Counted from the stretch's first letter, positions 43,874-53,425 are shown. The stretch: DNA of 64,000 nucleotides from Paenibacillus sp. URB8-2 (GCF_013393385.1 NZ_AP023239.1:3658001-3722000); one strand, 5' to 3'. The notes: generated from the sequence alone by a model not told the origin. A program made the numbers and translations.

Positions 43874-43902
43874 ATCTTATCATTTTATCGGATTAAAATC
43901 AA
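43874..43902 (-). promoter_or_regulatory. Putative sigma-A promoter of the rib operon
   Basis: Minus strand TTGATT (43897-43902), 17 bp, TAAGAT (43874-43879). It would start transcripts about 40 nt before the FMN aptamer. Confidence 0.4.
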
Positions 43903-43982
43903 TCCTTATCAAATCACATATTTAAATTTACTTTATTATTGTAAGCCAAATCACCCAGAATTTCGCTGCACTCCCGAATCTT

Positions 43983-44873
43983 CTAATAAGATTGCGTCCC
44001 TTGCTTTTTCATCACCGGTATCCATATTTCACTTTTAAATGTCGGCGAGGTCACATCTTTACTTTCATTCCACAGCATTTCCGGACCTTCCACTTGCTCA
44101 TAGTTGGCCGACGGAAACCATTCCGAATAAATGCGTCCCCAAATATTCTGCAGTGTACCGGGGAAAGGGCCTACGGCTTCGAATACCGCCCAAGTTAAGG
44201 CGGGAACTTCAAGCTTCGTCAAGCCGGCCGGGCACTCTTCCGTTGACGCTGCTCCAATATAGTGATCCAGCTCCCCTTTTTCTTCCATCCTTCCCTCGGA
44301 AAAGTTCACGGATGCGCTAAGCAGCCCCCTGGGTTCCACATTGGAAAGGCTTTTGAGCTGATGGATTGTTTCGCTGTCCAAGCTTTCCCACATCGCGGCA
44401 ATCTCCGGGTTGACCCCGTCGAAGCGGATCGGGACTCTTTTCTTGATCCCCACTATGCGAAAGGCCTCTTTCTCTTCCATCCGATAGTTCATTTCTTTTC
44501 CCCCTTTAACGGTTAACTGGAAGGTCATCGGCGGATAGGATTTAAGCGAATGGCCGTTATTTCTCGCCTCTGATGGTGTAATGCCGTGCAGTTTCTGAAA
44601 GGCTCTTGCAAAAGCGTCCGGCGAGCTGTATCCGTATTTGACCGCAATATCTATGACCTTTACGCTGCTTCCTTGAAGCTCAAATGCCGCCAGAGTAAGA
44701 CGCCTGCGCCGGATATATTCCGAAAGTGTAATGCCGGCAAGGAAGGAAAACATTCTTCTAAAATGAAAATCGGAGCAGCAAGCCGCCCTTGCCGCTTCCT
44801 TGAAGTCGATGTCGCCGGCGATATTTTCCTCGATATATCTCAACGCTCCATTCATACTTTTGAGCAAATCCAT
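43983..44873 (-). CDS. AraC family regulator with GyrI-like ligand domain
   Basis: 296 residues. The N-terminal DNA-binding part has two helix-turn-helix units typical of AraC/XylS ([20 protein letters not shown] and [20 protein letters not shown], about 24-95). The C-terminal part (about 125-290) resembles the GyrI/SOUL-type effector-binding domain found in Rob and BltR relatives, with [14 protein letters not shown] and WIPVMKK. It likely senses a small hydrophobic ligand; no target can be named. The ATG has gaggagg upstream. It is transcribed toward the rib operon promoter. Confidence 0.9.
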   Translation of the reverse strand: MDLLKSMNGALRYIEENIAGDIDFKEAARAACCSDFHFRRMFSFLAGITLSEYIRRRRLTLAAFELQGSSVKVIDIAVKYGYSSPDAFARAFQKLHGITPSEARNNGHSLKSYPPMTFQLTVKGGKEMNYRMEEKEAFRIVGIKKRVPIRFDGVNPEIAAMWESLDSETIHQLKSLSNVEPRGLLSASVNFSEGRMEEKGELDHYIGAASTEECPAGLTKLEVPALTWAVFEAVGPFPGTLQNIWGRIYSEWFPSANYEQVEGPEMLWNESKDVTSPTFKSEIWIPVMKKQGTQSY

Positions 44874-45015
44874 GGTTATGACCTCCTCTCATTAATAAAT
44901 TAACTGAAAATGAACAGGTTTATCCGACATTTTGTGCCTGAATTTGCAGGCAAGACTGCCCGCAAGGTAAAGCCTTGTCTCTGCAAGCATGTTCCAAAAC
45001 CTTTCATCCTTATAT

Positions 45016-45052
45016 TTTAAAAGGCAGACGGCGGAACTCCACCATCTGCCCT
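45016..45052 (-). terminator. Intrinsic terminator of the tldE-like gene
   Basis: AAGGCAGACGG (45021-45031) and CCATCTGCCCT (45042-45052) pair, followed on the minus strand by TTTTAAAA. Confidence 0.75.
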
Positions 45053-45080
45053 GATTTTTGACGCGTTGTGCGGTGTGGAA

Positions 45081-46433
45081 TCAAGCTCCCGACACGGACA
45101 ATGAGCCGATTTTGAGCGTCGGAGAGGTGCAGCTGCCAACAAACCGCGGGTCATTTCCGATCGTCTCGATCCCGTTCAGCAGCTCGAAAAAGTTGCCGGA
45201 TACCGTAATCTGGTTTACCGGCCTTACGATTTCACCGTGCTCAACCAAATAACCTATAGCCGCCAGGGAAAAGCTCCCCGAAGTCGCATTCGTTCCGGCA
45301 TGCAGGCCCTGAAGCTCCACAATCAGAATTCCCCGCTCCGTGCCGCGGATGATTTCCGCAAGTGCGGCCGTTCCGGGTGCGATATACAGATTATGATGCG
45401 AAACTTCGACCATGCCTTTGTATCCGCCTTTTGCGGCGTTGCCCGTGTTTGCGGCTCCGGCTTTTCGGGCCGTTTTGCGATTATGCAAGAAAGTAAGCAG
45501 TTTGCCGTCCTTGATCAGCTCATGGCGCGCAGTGGCACTGCCTTCCGCATCGAACGATTTGCTTGACGGAACGTTGTCCATCAGCGGATCATCGATGATC
45601 GATACATTGCTCCCCGCCACTCGCTCGCCCAGCTTGCCCTTCAGCCGGGAAAATCCTTTATCCACCGACTCCGCGGAGAACACCGATGCAAAGCTTGACA
45701 GCAGAGAGGTCGCGGCATCATTCCGGAAAATGACCGGATAATTATCCGACTGTACCGTACTTGCGCCAAGCTTGGAAACGGCCTCCCGGACTCCCGTGAG
45801 CGCCACGGCTTCCAGGTCGATATCGTCAAAGCTGCGCAGCGAGAAGTCGAACCAGCCGCCGGTAACCGGCTCCTTCGCTTCCTTGGATTCTTTGGCCAGC
45901 ACATAAATGCTCGCGGAGGCAGAGCTGTGCTTTCGGTGGCAGTTCAGACCTTTCGTATTGACGATCAGCACTTCACTCTCGCTGACGGAAGCGGCTGAGC
46001 GGCGGACCATTTCGATACGATCATCGGCTTCAAGAGCAATTCGTTCCATCGAAAGGGCCGCTTCGATCAATTGGTCGGGGGGTGTCTGAATCAGAGAAGC
46101 CGAATAAGTATTCAGTGAATGATACCGCTCGGAACCTGCAAACAATTCTTCAGGCTCCTCGTTCTCCAGCACATCGGCATTGCTTCCCGCTTCGTCAAGC
46201 AGATAGTCAATGGATTCATGATCCAGTCTCTCGGTGGATGAATAGCCCATTTTGCCCCCGATGAGGCCACGGAACGACAGTCCGCCGCTCTCGACGATTT
46301 TGTACGCATCAATTTCGCCTTTCAGCACCGTTACCGAGATGGAGCGGCCGTTCGCATAGTAAATCTCCATTTCTGTGAACCCTGCTTCCCGGCCTTTGGC
46401 AAAAAGGGCTTCCTGAAACTCTTCGATATTCAA
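45081..46433 (-). CDS. TldE/PmbA-like subunit of TldD/TldE peptidase
   Basis: 450 residues, the normal length of the PmbA/TldE family. The family regions GEIDAYKIVESGGLSFRGLI (about 39-58) and the C-terminal ATSGSFSLAAIGYLVEHGEI are visible. It lacks the HExxxH zinc motif of its partner TldD, as expected for the TldE subunit. TldD/TldE heterodimers cleave modified or unfolded peptides. It overlaps nothing and starts 5 nt after the TldD gene stops, so the pair is an operon. Confidence 0.9.
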   Translation of the reverse strand: MNIEEFQEALFAKGREAGFTEMEIYYANGRSISVTVLKGEIDAYKIVESGGLSFRGLIGGKMGYSSTERLDHESIDYLLDEAGSNADVLENEEPEELFAGSERYHSLNTYSASLIQTPPDQLIEAALSMERIALEADDRIEMVRRSAASVSESEVLIVNTKGLNCHRKHSSASASIYVLAKESKEAKEPVTGGWFDFSLRSFDDIDLEAVALTGVREAVSKLGASTVQSDNYPVIFRNDAATSLLSSFASVFSAESVDKGFSRLKGKLGERVAGSNVSIIDDPLMDNVPSSKSFDAEGSATARHELIKDGKLLTFLHNRKTARKAGAANTGNAAKGGYKGMVEVSHHNLYIAPGTAALAEIIRGTERGILIVELQGLHAGTNATSGSFSLAAIGYLVEHGEIVRPVNQITVSGNFFELLNGIETIGNDPRFVGSCTSPTLKIGSLSVSGA

Positions 46434-46437
46434 CGCG

Positions 46438-47829
46438 CTACTCCCCCTTTCTTCCCCCGACGGTCATTTCCGATATCCGGATCGTGGGCTGTCCGCAGTT
46501 AACCGGCAGACTTCCGCTGACTGACCCGCACATGCCTTGTCCATGTTCGAGATTGTTGCCGACCATGTCGATTTTGCTTAAGCAGTCGATCCCCTTGCCG
46601 ATCAGGGTCGCGCCTTTGACCGGTTCGGCGATTTTACCGTTACGAATAATATAGGCCTCCTGAACTGCAAAGTTGAAATCGCTCGTGGCCGTGTTTACCG
46701 ATCCACCACCCATGGACTTGGCATAAATGCCGTATTCGGTGTTAGCGATAATCTCCTCCCGGGTCGATGTTCCGTTGCAGATGAACGTGTTGTTCATCCG
46801 CGACGCCGGAGCGAATTTGTACGATTGCCGGCGGCCGGAGCCAGTAGAAGGCATACCCATTCTGCGCGAGCCCATAAGGTCGATCAAGTAGCCCTTCAGT
46901 ATGCCGTTCTCGATCAGAACATTGCGCTGCGTCTTGGCGCCCTCGTCGTCGATATTCAGCGAGCCCCAAGCATTCGCAATCGTGCCGTCGTCCACCGCGG
47001 TTACAAGCGGCGAAGCGACCCGCTCGCCGATTTTACCGGCGAAGACTGACGATCCCGGAGCGACTGCGGTCGACTCCAGCCCATGGCCGCAGGCTTCATG
47101 GAACAGGACGCCGCCGAACCCGTTGTCGATAATGACGGGAAGCCTTCCGCTGGGCGCGAAGCCCGCCTTCACCATCGTGACGGCAATCCGGGAAGCCGTG
47201 CGGGCATGCTCTTCGATGTCCAGACCTTCGAGGAACTCGTGACCGGCATAGGCGCCCGGCCCGCTGAATCCGGATTGCTTCTGGTCGCCATCCTCCGCCA
47301 CCGCGCTGATCCCCAGCCTCGTGTAGACCCGCGTATCCTGCACCAGCAAGCCTTCGGTATTTGCAATCAGCACATTTTGCAGTTGATTGGTCGAATGGAT
47401 TTTCGTCTGGGCAATGGTGGAGGCGTATCCTGCCGCCGTACTGTGGGCGCGCCGCATGAGTTCGATTTTGCGCTTCTTCTGCGAGCTGTCCGGCATGATT
47501 TCGACGGCATGGCGATTATCGAAGTCCGCCCGCCGAAGATCCATTACCGCGCTCCCGGCTGCACTGCCGCGGATCGCCGCAGCAGCCGAACGGGCCGTGG
47601 CGATCAGATTGTGCTCGCTGCTGTCGTTCGTGTAAGCATAGACGGAAAAGTTCCCTTTCAGAATCCGAATGCCTACTCCGTAATCGCGGCCGGAGAGAGA
47701 GCTTTCCAAAACTCCGCCCACCATTTCCAGCCTTCCGCTAGTCTTGTCCTCGGCGAATATCTCCGCAAAATCGGCGCTGGTCTCAAGCGCTGCGGTCAAC
47801 ACATTGACGATAAGCCGTTCCTGAAGCAT
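46438..47829 (-). CDS. TldD-like metallopeptidase subunit
   Basis: 463 residues. The metal-binding HExxxH motif is HEACGH (His244, Glu245, His249), within the family sequence GFGGVLFHEACGHGLESTAV. The C-terminal region MCGSVSGSLPVNCGQPTIRI contains cysteines. It is the catalytic partner of the downstream TldE-like protein. In other bacteria this pair matures RiPPs or degrades unusual peptides. No precursor or heterocyclase gene is seen next to it. The ATG is preceded by ggggagg. Confidence 0.92.
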   Translation of the reverse strand: MLQERLIVNVLTAALETSADFAEIFAEDKTSGRLEMVGGVLESSLSGRDYGVGIRILKGNFSVYAYTNDSSEHNLIATARSAAAAIRGSAAGSAVMDLRRADFDNRHAVEIMPDSSQKKRKIELMRRAHSTAAGYASTIAQTKIHSTNQLQNVLIANTEGLLVQDTRVYTRLGISAVAEDGDQKQSGFSGPGAYAGHEFLEGLDIEEHARTASRIAVTMVKAGFAPSGRLPVIIDNGFGGVLFHEACGHGLESTAVAPGSSVFAGKIGERVASPLVTAVDDGTIANAWGSLNIDDEGAKTQRNVLIENGILKGYLIDLMGSRRMGMPSTGSGRRQSYKFAPASRMNNTFICNGTSTREEIIANTEYGIYAKSMGGGSVNTATSDFNFAVQEAYIIRNGKIAEPVKGATLIGKGIDCLSKIDMVGNNLEHGQGMCGSVSGSLPVNCGQPTIRISEMTVGGRKGE

Positions 47830-47929
47830 ACCATTCCTCCCCGCTATTCAATGATTATACCTTTCCTTACCAGTATAGCTTATTCAGGCCGCCCCATGTC
47901 TCCTTCCCTTCGGTTCATGCGGACCGGCT

Positions 47930-48175
47930 GGCATCCGGCTGTCCCTCCCAATGTCCTCCCGATGTTCTCACTGTGTTCTCCCGTTGATCTGCCACTATCC
48001 TTTCGAAGTCCACACGTTGTACTCTCACTTTCCTCCCGCTGTACTCACGCTGTACTCTCACTGTACTCTCACTGTCCTCCCGATGTCCTCCACCGATGTC
48101 CTCCCGCGATGTCCTCCACCGATTTCCTCCCGCGATCTTCACCGCTGTTACCCATTGCTGTCCCCCACCGCTCTT
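47930..48175. repeat. Low-complexity degenerate short repeats
   Basis: Imperfect repeats of the form cTGTACTCTCA, gaTGTCCTCCc and relatives run through this stretch (for example ctgtactctc repeated at about 48048-48070 and gatgtcctcc at 48081-48122). It lies 100 nt upstream of tldD, between the TldD gene and the adhesin. Open frames across it are just the repeats. No gene is supported. Confidence 0.6.
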
Positions 48176-48181
48176 GATAAA

Positions 48182-48375
48182 GTGGAAAATCTCCCTTTTA
48201 TTCTGCGGCTAAAGAGCATTCAAGCCGGTTAAGACGGAAAAACTCCGTCTTATTTCTGATAAAAGACCAAATTCCGGCGAATCCTTCAAATTAAGCTGGA
48301 GTTTTTCCAGTTCGAATGCGAGAAAGCCTGGATTAAATCGAATAAGCTCCGCTTTTTCCGCTTTATTTCCCGCTA
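48182..48375. repeat. Series of similar small hairpins
   Basis: Four related G-GGAAAA-CTCC type elements are spaced about 50-65 bp apart: near 48182, AAGACGGA-aaaac-TCCGTCTT at 48231-48251 (perfect 8-bp stem), CTGGA-gtttt-TCCAG at 48296-48310, and CTCCGCTTTTTCCGC near 48348. Between them the sequence drifts. This looks like a degenerate repeat family rather than coding DNA. With 47930-48175 it fills the gap upstream of tldD. Confidence 0.5.
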
Positions 48376-48481
48376 CCCATGACTTCCATTGCTTCAACCA
48401 CCAGACGGGGCAGGATTGGCCCAAGCAAACGTGCAAAGAAACTGACCGCTGCTGCTTGCGGGTACACTCTCTCCAGAGGCA

Positions 48482-48516
48482 GAAAAAGCGCCCGGGAAAT
48501 AAGTATCCAGGGCGCT
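48482..48516 (-). terminator. Intrinsic terminator of the adhesin gene
   Basis: AGCGCCC (48487-48493) and GGGCGCT (48510-48516) pair, and the minus strand continues TTTTTC. It lies about 50 nt after the adhesin stop codon. Confidence 0.75.
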
Positions 48517-48567
48517 TTCCGGCTGAGCCGGCGGTTCATTGTCCGTTCATTTCAAGTTGACTCCCTA

Positions 48568-51500
48568 TTATTCCTGTTTCTTGTTGCGGGTTAACCAGCG
48601 GTTCAGGACAATGCCGATCAGGATAAGACCCAAGCCGCCCATATAGATCGGCAGCGAGCTTCCTTCCCCAGTCTTCGGCAGCTGGCCGGAGGCGGGGCTT
48701 ACGCCCGGATCGGAAGGATTCCCTTTCGGTACGTCATCCTCGTCAATGTCGACCCCGCCTAGCGGAACCTCGTCATCAATCGGCACTTCCGTTGGCGTTA
48801 CACTCGGCAGCGGCGTAGGCTGCGGTTCGTCCGGGTTCGCCGGCCCCGCCGGGATTTGCTCATCCGGGACGATTACGCCCGGGACACTTGAACCGGTTGG
48901 CGTCGATGACGGAACCGGAACGACCACCGGAGGCGTAGTCGGCGTTTCCGACGGCCCCCCCGCGGACGGCGTTGGCGCAGGCGACGCGGATGCCTCTGCC
49001 GACGGCGTCACGGATGGCGCCGGTGATGCAGACGCCTCTGCCGATGGCGTAACGGACGGCGTTGGCGTCGGTGACGCGGATGCCTCTGCCGATGGCGTAA
49101 CGGACGGCGTTGGCGTCGGTGATGCGGACGCCGCTGGTGATGGCGTCACAGACGGCACCGGCGATGCGGACGCCCCTGGCGACGGCGTCACGGACGGCGT
49201 CGGTGATGCGGACACCAATGGCGTTGCCGAAGCAAGCACATGGTTGGTTATCGGCAGAATAATGTTCGCGCCTGCCCCGACGCTTATCGGACGCTCGGCG
49301 GAATCGAGTACATAGCCGGCGGGAGCCTGGGTCTCAACCAGTATATAGCTTCCGGACAAAATGCCGTTAAATACGGCAATGCCGTCCGCGCCTGTCGTCT
49401 GCGTTCCAATTAACAGGCGTTCGCTGCCGTTTAACCGGTACAAGTCAAACGTGGCTCCGGCAAGAAGCTTCAGATTATCGCTGTCATCCAGCTTTTTGAC
49501 CGTCAGCAGGCTTCGTGTACCGTTGCCCGTTCCCGAGCCGCTCGATACCCCGACAATAATTTCCGTTGAAGTCTCTTTCGTCACTTCCACCACGTTATTG
49601 CCGCTGAGCGTTACGGCGTTCGTAACAGTCTCTCCGCTGCGCGCCGCGATTAGCGACTGATATTCCAGAATATAGGCGGACCCGATAGGGTTCTTGAAGC
49701 TTAAGACGAACGTCTGCTTGCCATCATTCGTCGTAGTGACGTCCAGTGTATAATCGGTTCCCTTGACCAGCTCGGGGCCTGCCTTGGTTATTGTTCCGCT
49801 TGAGGAAACCGTGGTTGGATACAGATGGAACGAATCGGTCAGCAGCAGCTGGTTTGCGCTTCCGACATCGGTAATCTTCGCGTCGCGTATATACGATTGA
49901 CCGCGGTTGATGTAGACGCTCCAGTTGATTTTGTCGCCGGCTTGCGCCCCGTTCTTGACCACGTATTCTCCGCCGAACGGAATGGTCACCGAACCGGTCA
50001 GATCTGCCGATACCGGCTTGTTTTCGTCATAGATGTTTGCTGTGTTATTGATTTTGCCGCTGTTGATCAGCTTTCCATCCAGACTGGTCTTGAACTCGAC
50101 ATAAAACGGATAATTGACCGGCTCCATCAACTTGATCCGCAAAATGCTGTTGCCATTCTCCTGAGTGACCGTATACGTATATTTGACATTTAGATCCCCA
50201 TTTCTGGAGGTCAGGCCGCTTGGGTACAGATAGAGCTCTTTCAGCTTCACCGAACCGTCAATCAGCGATTGCGGAGCTTGAATCACATCCACGATCTCGG
50301 CGCTCTTCAGCGGTTTGCTGTTATAGTTGGCTGCTACATACCAGGAGATGGTCTTGGAAGCGGCATTGTATTCGCCAAATTTAAATCCATTGTTCTTGAC
50401 TTCGATTCTGGGATTGAACACTCCTTCCGCCGAGGCGGACCCTCCGTCCCAGGTCAAGAAAGCCGTATTATAGAATTTATCCTTCCCGCCTGTAAGTCCG
50501 TAATAGTCAAAATGCAGCTTGTAGCTGATCGTATATTTTCCGTTAATCGGCTTTAGGAATTTGACGGTAAATCCTTTGCCCTGCACCACTGGCTTGTCGT
50601 ACTCCAGGGTATATTCCGAAGCGGGGACCACTGCTCCCGAAGCGCTGCGGACAACCAGTGATTCCGGAATAAAAGTAAGTCCGCTATACGGAAAAGTATC
50701 CTTGACGACTACATTGCTCATCGGGTAGCCGTCCTCGTTGACCGTAATTTTCCAGTTTGCGGTTTTGTTGCGGTAATCCGCTCCGGCGGCATCGACCGTT
50801 TTATATATAATGACGGGGTAAATATCCTGATTGGATTCCGCTTTATACGTGCCGGAGGTTACAGTGTTAGTAATTCTCTTGGGCGAGAACAGCCTTTCCT
50901 TGGACTTGGTCTTGTATTCGATAAAATAAGGGGTCGTCACATCCTGCAAAAACCTGATCTCGAAGCCGGTTTTTCCCGCCGCTGATGCCGGTGTGAGCGT
51001 GTAATCCGTCCCTTCTGACAGCTGTGTGCCAACCGTCGCTTTTCCATCGTCATCCACCGTCACATTGTAGACTTTAACCGAGCCTGCGACCAGCTCCTGA
51101 GTCTCGTTGAACAAATCTTTCAGCACCGCTGCGGCCTGCGGAATGCTTCCATAGTTATAATTGTAATTAATTCCCCAGGTGATGTTCTGGATTGAAGGCT
51201 CGTAATGAATGGCATACTTCTGAAGGCTTGGCGCTCGCTTGACCTCAACAGTTGCCGAGGCCTCAGCTTGAGGCAAATTGTCGCCCGAAAAATATGCTGT
51301 ATTTTTAAATTTCGTTTTGGCTAAATTAGTAATATCCGTGGAAAAAGCAATGCGATATGCGCCGCTAATCGGCGAATCGGCGAACTTCAGCTTAAGCTTT
51401 CCATCCTGCGTATCCAGCGTATAGTTTGAGGGATCGACGAGAACCCCCTGACTTACTGCACCGTCCAGCTGGACATCCAGCTGATACACGGCAACCGTCA

Positions 51501-52200
51501 CCGGATCCAGGGTAAGTCCTTCGGGAATCGGGTCGGTTACGGTCGCGCCGTACACGGATTCCAGCGTTTTGTTCACATCAACGGTCCAATGAATGCTCTG
51601 CGCGTTATACCCCTCCGGTGTTCCTTTCTTCTCAATAGTTGACGCGACATCCGGCTTGAAACGCAGCACGACGACCTGGGTATCCCCGTTAATCGGGAAC
51701 GGAATCTCCTGAACCGTGCTTCCTTTGATAACCTCTTTATCGAACTTGGTGCGGAGGCTTAACGTTCCATGGACATTATCATGATTTTCGATGAAGCTGT
51801 TGAATGACATTACGGCAAGGTGGTTATCTTTGTTTACCGTGAAACTTCCCACATCGCCTTCATCCGAAACCAGCGGTCCGCTGATATCATTATACAGCTT
51901 GAATTGTTCGGGAATCTGAAATGAAAATGTGTCCCCCGCATGATAGCCGTGCCCGTCCTCTAAAGCCCACGTATAATTCAACGTCACCTCGGAGCCTTGT
52001 TCGTAAACATCTCCCGTAACCGTCTGCCCATCCGGGCCGTACACCGCCATCGAAACGCTGGTGATGATGTTCCTGTCATTCTCGATTGCTCCCGCCTTCA
52101 CTTCGGTTGTAAATCCCAGCCCGTAGCTGTACTCGGCAACCAGTATCAGGATCACGAGCCACAAGGCCAATCTCTTCCTAATCGTTTTCCGCAACGTCAT
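48568..52200 (-). CDS. LPXTG-anchored adhesin with SpaA/Cna-B domain
   Basis: 1210 residues. A signal peptide (about 1-33, KRLALWLVILILVAEYSYG) precedes a long extracellular region built of repeated immunoglobulin-like adhesin modules. Each has a W-x-V core and a D-x-P/F-type strand (for example HWTVDVNKTL, WGINYNYNYG, WKITVNEDG, WYVAANYNSK, WSVYINRGQ), resembling collagen-binding modules. A SpaA/Cna-B domain follows (about 895-985, KKLDDSDNLKLLAGATFDLY and AGYVLDSAERP), then a Pro/Ser/Ala-rich repeat linker (about 990-1170) and the sortase signal LPKTG (1174-1178), a membrane helix and a KK tail. It should be covalently attached to the wall. No sortase gene lies in this window. The ATG at 52200 is preferred over an earlier one lacking a ribosome site. 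Confidence 0.88.
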   Translation of the reverse strand: MTLRKTIRKRLALWLVILILVAEYSYGLGFTTEVKAGAIENDRNIITSVSMAVYGPDGQTVTGDVYEQGSEVTLNYTWALEDGHGYHAGDTFSFQIPEQFKLYNDISGPLVSDEGDVGSFTVNKDNHLAVMSFNSFIENHDNVHGTLSLRTKFDKEVIKGSTVQEIPFPINGDTQVVVLRFKPDVASTIEKKGTPEGYNAQSIHWTVDVNKTLESVYGATVTDPIPEGLTLDPVTVAVYQLDVQLDGAVSQGVLVDPSNYTLDTQDGKLKLKFADSPISGAYRIAFSTDITNLAKTKFKNTAYFSGDNLPQAEASATVEVKRAPSLQKYAIHYEPSIQNITWGINYNYNYGSIPQAAAVLKDLFNETQELVAGSVKVYNVTVDDDGKATVGTQLSEGTDYTLTPASAAGKTGFEIRFLQDVTTPYFIEYKTKSKERLFSPKRITNTVTSGTYKAESNQDIYPVIIYKTVDAAGADYRNKTANWKITVNEDGYPMSNVVVKDTFPYSGLTFIPESLVVRSASGAVVPASEYTLEYDKPVVQGKGFTVKFLKPINGKYTISYKLHFDYYGLTGGKDKFYNTAFLTWDGGSASAEGVFNPRIEVKNNGFKFGEYNAASKTISWYVAANYNSKPLKSAEIVDVIQAPQSLIDGSVKLKELYLYPSGLTSRNGDLNVKYTYTVTQENGNSILRIKLMEPVNYPFYVEFKTSLDGKLINSGKINNTANIYDENKPVSADLTGSVTIPFGGEYVVKNGAQAGDKINWSVYINRGQSYIRDAKITDVGSANQLLLTDSFHLYPTTVSSSGTITKAGPELVKGTDYTLDVTTTNDGKQTFVLSFKNPIGSAYILEYQSLIAARSGETVTNAVTLSGNNVVEVTKETSTEIIVGVSSGSGTGNGTRSLLTVKKLDDSDNLKLLAGATFDLYRLNGSERLLIGTQTTGADGIAVFNGILSGSYILVETQAPAGYVLDSAERPISVGAGANIILPITNHVLASATPLVSASPTPSVTPSPGASASPVPSVTPSPAASASPTPTPSVTPSAEASASPTPTPSVTPSAEASASPAPSVTPSAEASASPAPTPSAGGPSETPTTPPVVVPVPSSTPTGSSVPGVIVPDEQIPAGPANPDEPQPTPLPSVTPTEVPIDDEVPLGGVDIDEDDVPKGNPSDPGVSPASGQLPKTGEGSSLPIYMGGLGLILIGIVLNRWLTRNKKQE

Positions 52201-52580
52201 CCTTTGTTCCCCTCTCCCATAGTTCATTTGAAGGTCAGTACCTTGATCATAGATTTATAAAAAGCGGACTGATGCCGAATGTATGATGTTGTCTCCCCCG
52301 CATTCTGCCTCCTTGCCAATCAATCTTTTTCTGCGTTTCAACCCTCTTCTGCGCTCGCTTATGTATGTCTCCCGGTCGCTCCCGTCCCCATCTCAAGCTT
52401 CGGCCCCACTCTCGCCTATCCATTCCAACTCCTCCAGCCGCCAAAAGATTACGCTCCAAGTCTGATATTCACGCAGATATTCCTAATTTGTATTACCCAT
52501 TTTTTCATGATCGAAATTGAAATTCAATCATTTTTAAGAGGTATTATTTGGTGCCGAACCGGCTGGCGGACAAAACGCCA

Positions 52581-52629
52581 TTTTCGTTCGCTGTAAGCGA
52601 TAAAAATAGTCTACTATAAAGAACGAAAA
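52581..52629. repeat. Inverted repeat in the gap upstream of the adhesin
   Basis: TTTTCGTTC (52581-52589) and GAACGAAAA (52621-52629) are perfect 9-bp arms. A related segment, ggcaaaaacgcgccatttgc, lies at about 52700, echoing caaaacgccattttcgttcg at 52571. The gap 52201-52882 otherwise holds the ppiB terminator and no gene. Confidence 0.55.
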
Positions 52630-52814
52630 GTGCACAAGAACGTTAAAGAATTAAAACACAGGCTTCAATCCGACAAGGACTTAAAGGCAAGGGATTATCG
52701 GCAAAAACGCGCCATTTGCGGCTAATCCAGACAACACTGGGGACGAAGAGAGGTGCTGTATAAAGATAATTTATGACTTCCATAAAACGGAGATTCTTAA
52801 ATTTTTTTGAAACA

Positions 52815-52866
52815 CAAAAAAGCCCGGCCGCAGGTTCCGAATAACTTGGAACTTACAGACGGGCTT
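52815..52866 (-). terminator. Intrinsic terminator of ppiB
   Basis: Minus strand AAGCCCG and CGGGCTT arms, with an inner AGTTCC/GGAACC pair, are followed by TTTTTT. It starts about 17 nt after the ppiB stop codon. Confidence 0.85.
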
Positions 52867-52882
52867 AACGTGAAGAGTTTTC

Positions 52883-53314
52883 TTACGCTTCGTATACTTC
52901 CACGGAAGTCATTTTGTCCCGGCCTTGAAAGGCGTCGACATATTCCATGCCTTTAACCACTTTGCCAAATACCGTATGCAGGCCGTCCAGATGCGGCTGC
53001 GGAGCATAGCAGATGTAGAACTGGCTGCCGCCCGTATTGCGTCCGGCATGCGCCATGGCGAGCGTACCGCGCTCATGCTTGTTCGGGTTGATTTCGCAGT
53101 TGATCGTATATCCAGGGCCACCGGTGCCGGTTCCGTTCGGACAGCCGCCTTGAGCGACGAAGCCCGGAATGACGCGGTGGAAGACAAGACCGTTATAGAA
53201 ACCGTCTTTTACCAGTTTCTCAAAGTTGGCTACCGTATTGGGAGCGTCCTGGTCGAACAGGTCCAGCACCACTTCGCCGCCGTTCTCGAGTGTGATTTTC
53301 GCTTGCTTTGCCAT
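52883..53314 (-). CDS. ppiB: Peptidyl-prolyl cis-trans isomerase B (cyclophilin)
   Basis: 143 residues, the usual length of bacterial cytosolic cyclophilin. The active-site segments [20 protein letters not shown] and [16 protein letters not shown] are intact. It accelerates prolyl isomerisation during folding. The ATG at 53312-53314 (MAKQAK) is used because upstream codons do not match the family and aaagggg is present. It lies downstream of lysA, separated by a terminator; B. subtilis has ppiB in the same region. Confidence 0.95.
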   Translation of the reverse strand: MAKQAKITLENGGEVVLDLFDQDAPNTVANFEKLVKDGFYNGLVFHRVIPGFVAQGGCPNGTGTGGPGYTINCEINPNKHERGTLAMAHAGRNTGGSQFYICYAPQPHLDGLHTVFGKVVKGMEYVDAFQGRDKMTSVEVYEA

Positions 53315-53383
53315 ATATAAATACCCCTTTCTCATTGGACAAAATGTGCAATCCCTTAACAGTTTACTATGAAAGCCTCCCCA

Positions 53384-53425
53384 AAGCAAAGAGCCATCCA
53401 TGCACATGATGTGCAGGATGGCTCT
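53384..53425 (-). terminator. Intrinsic terminator of lysA
   Basis: AGAGCCATCC (53390-53399) and GGATGGCTCT (53416-53425) pair. The loop contains TGCACA-tga-TGTGCA, so the hairpin can extend. A T-rich stretch follows on the minus strand (ttgctttgg). Confidence 0.75.

Noticed and set aside
47083-48177. 364-codon plus-strand frame opposite tldD and the repeat block
   Set aside because: Antisense shadow, with a tail made of the low-complexity repeat.
48746-49315. 189-codon plus-strand frame opposite the adhesin linker
   Set aside because: Translation of the antisense of the Pro/Ser/Ala repeat; Asp/Gly-rich low-complexity artefact.
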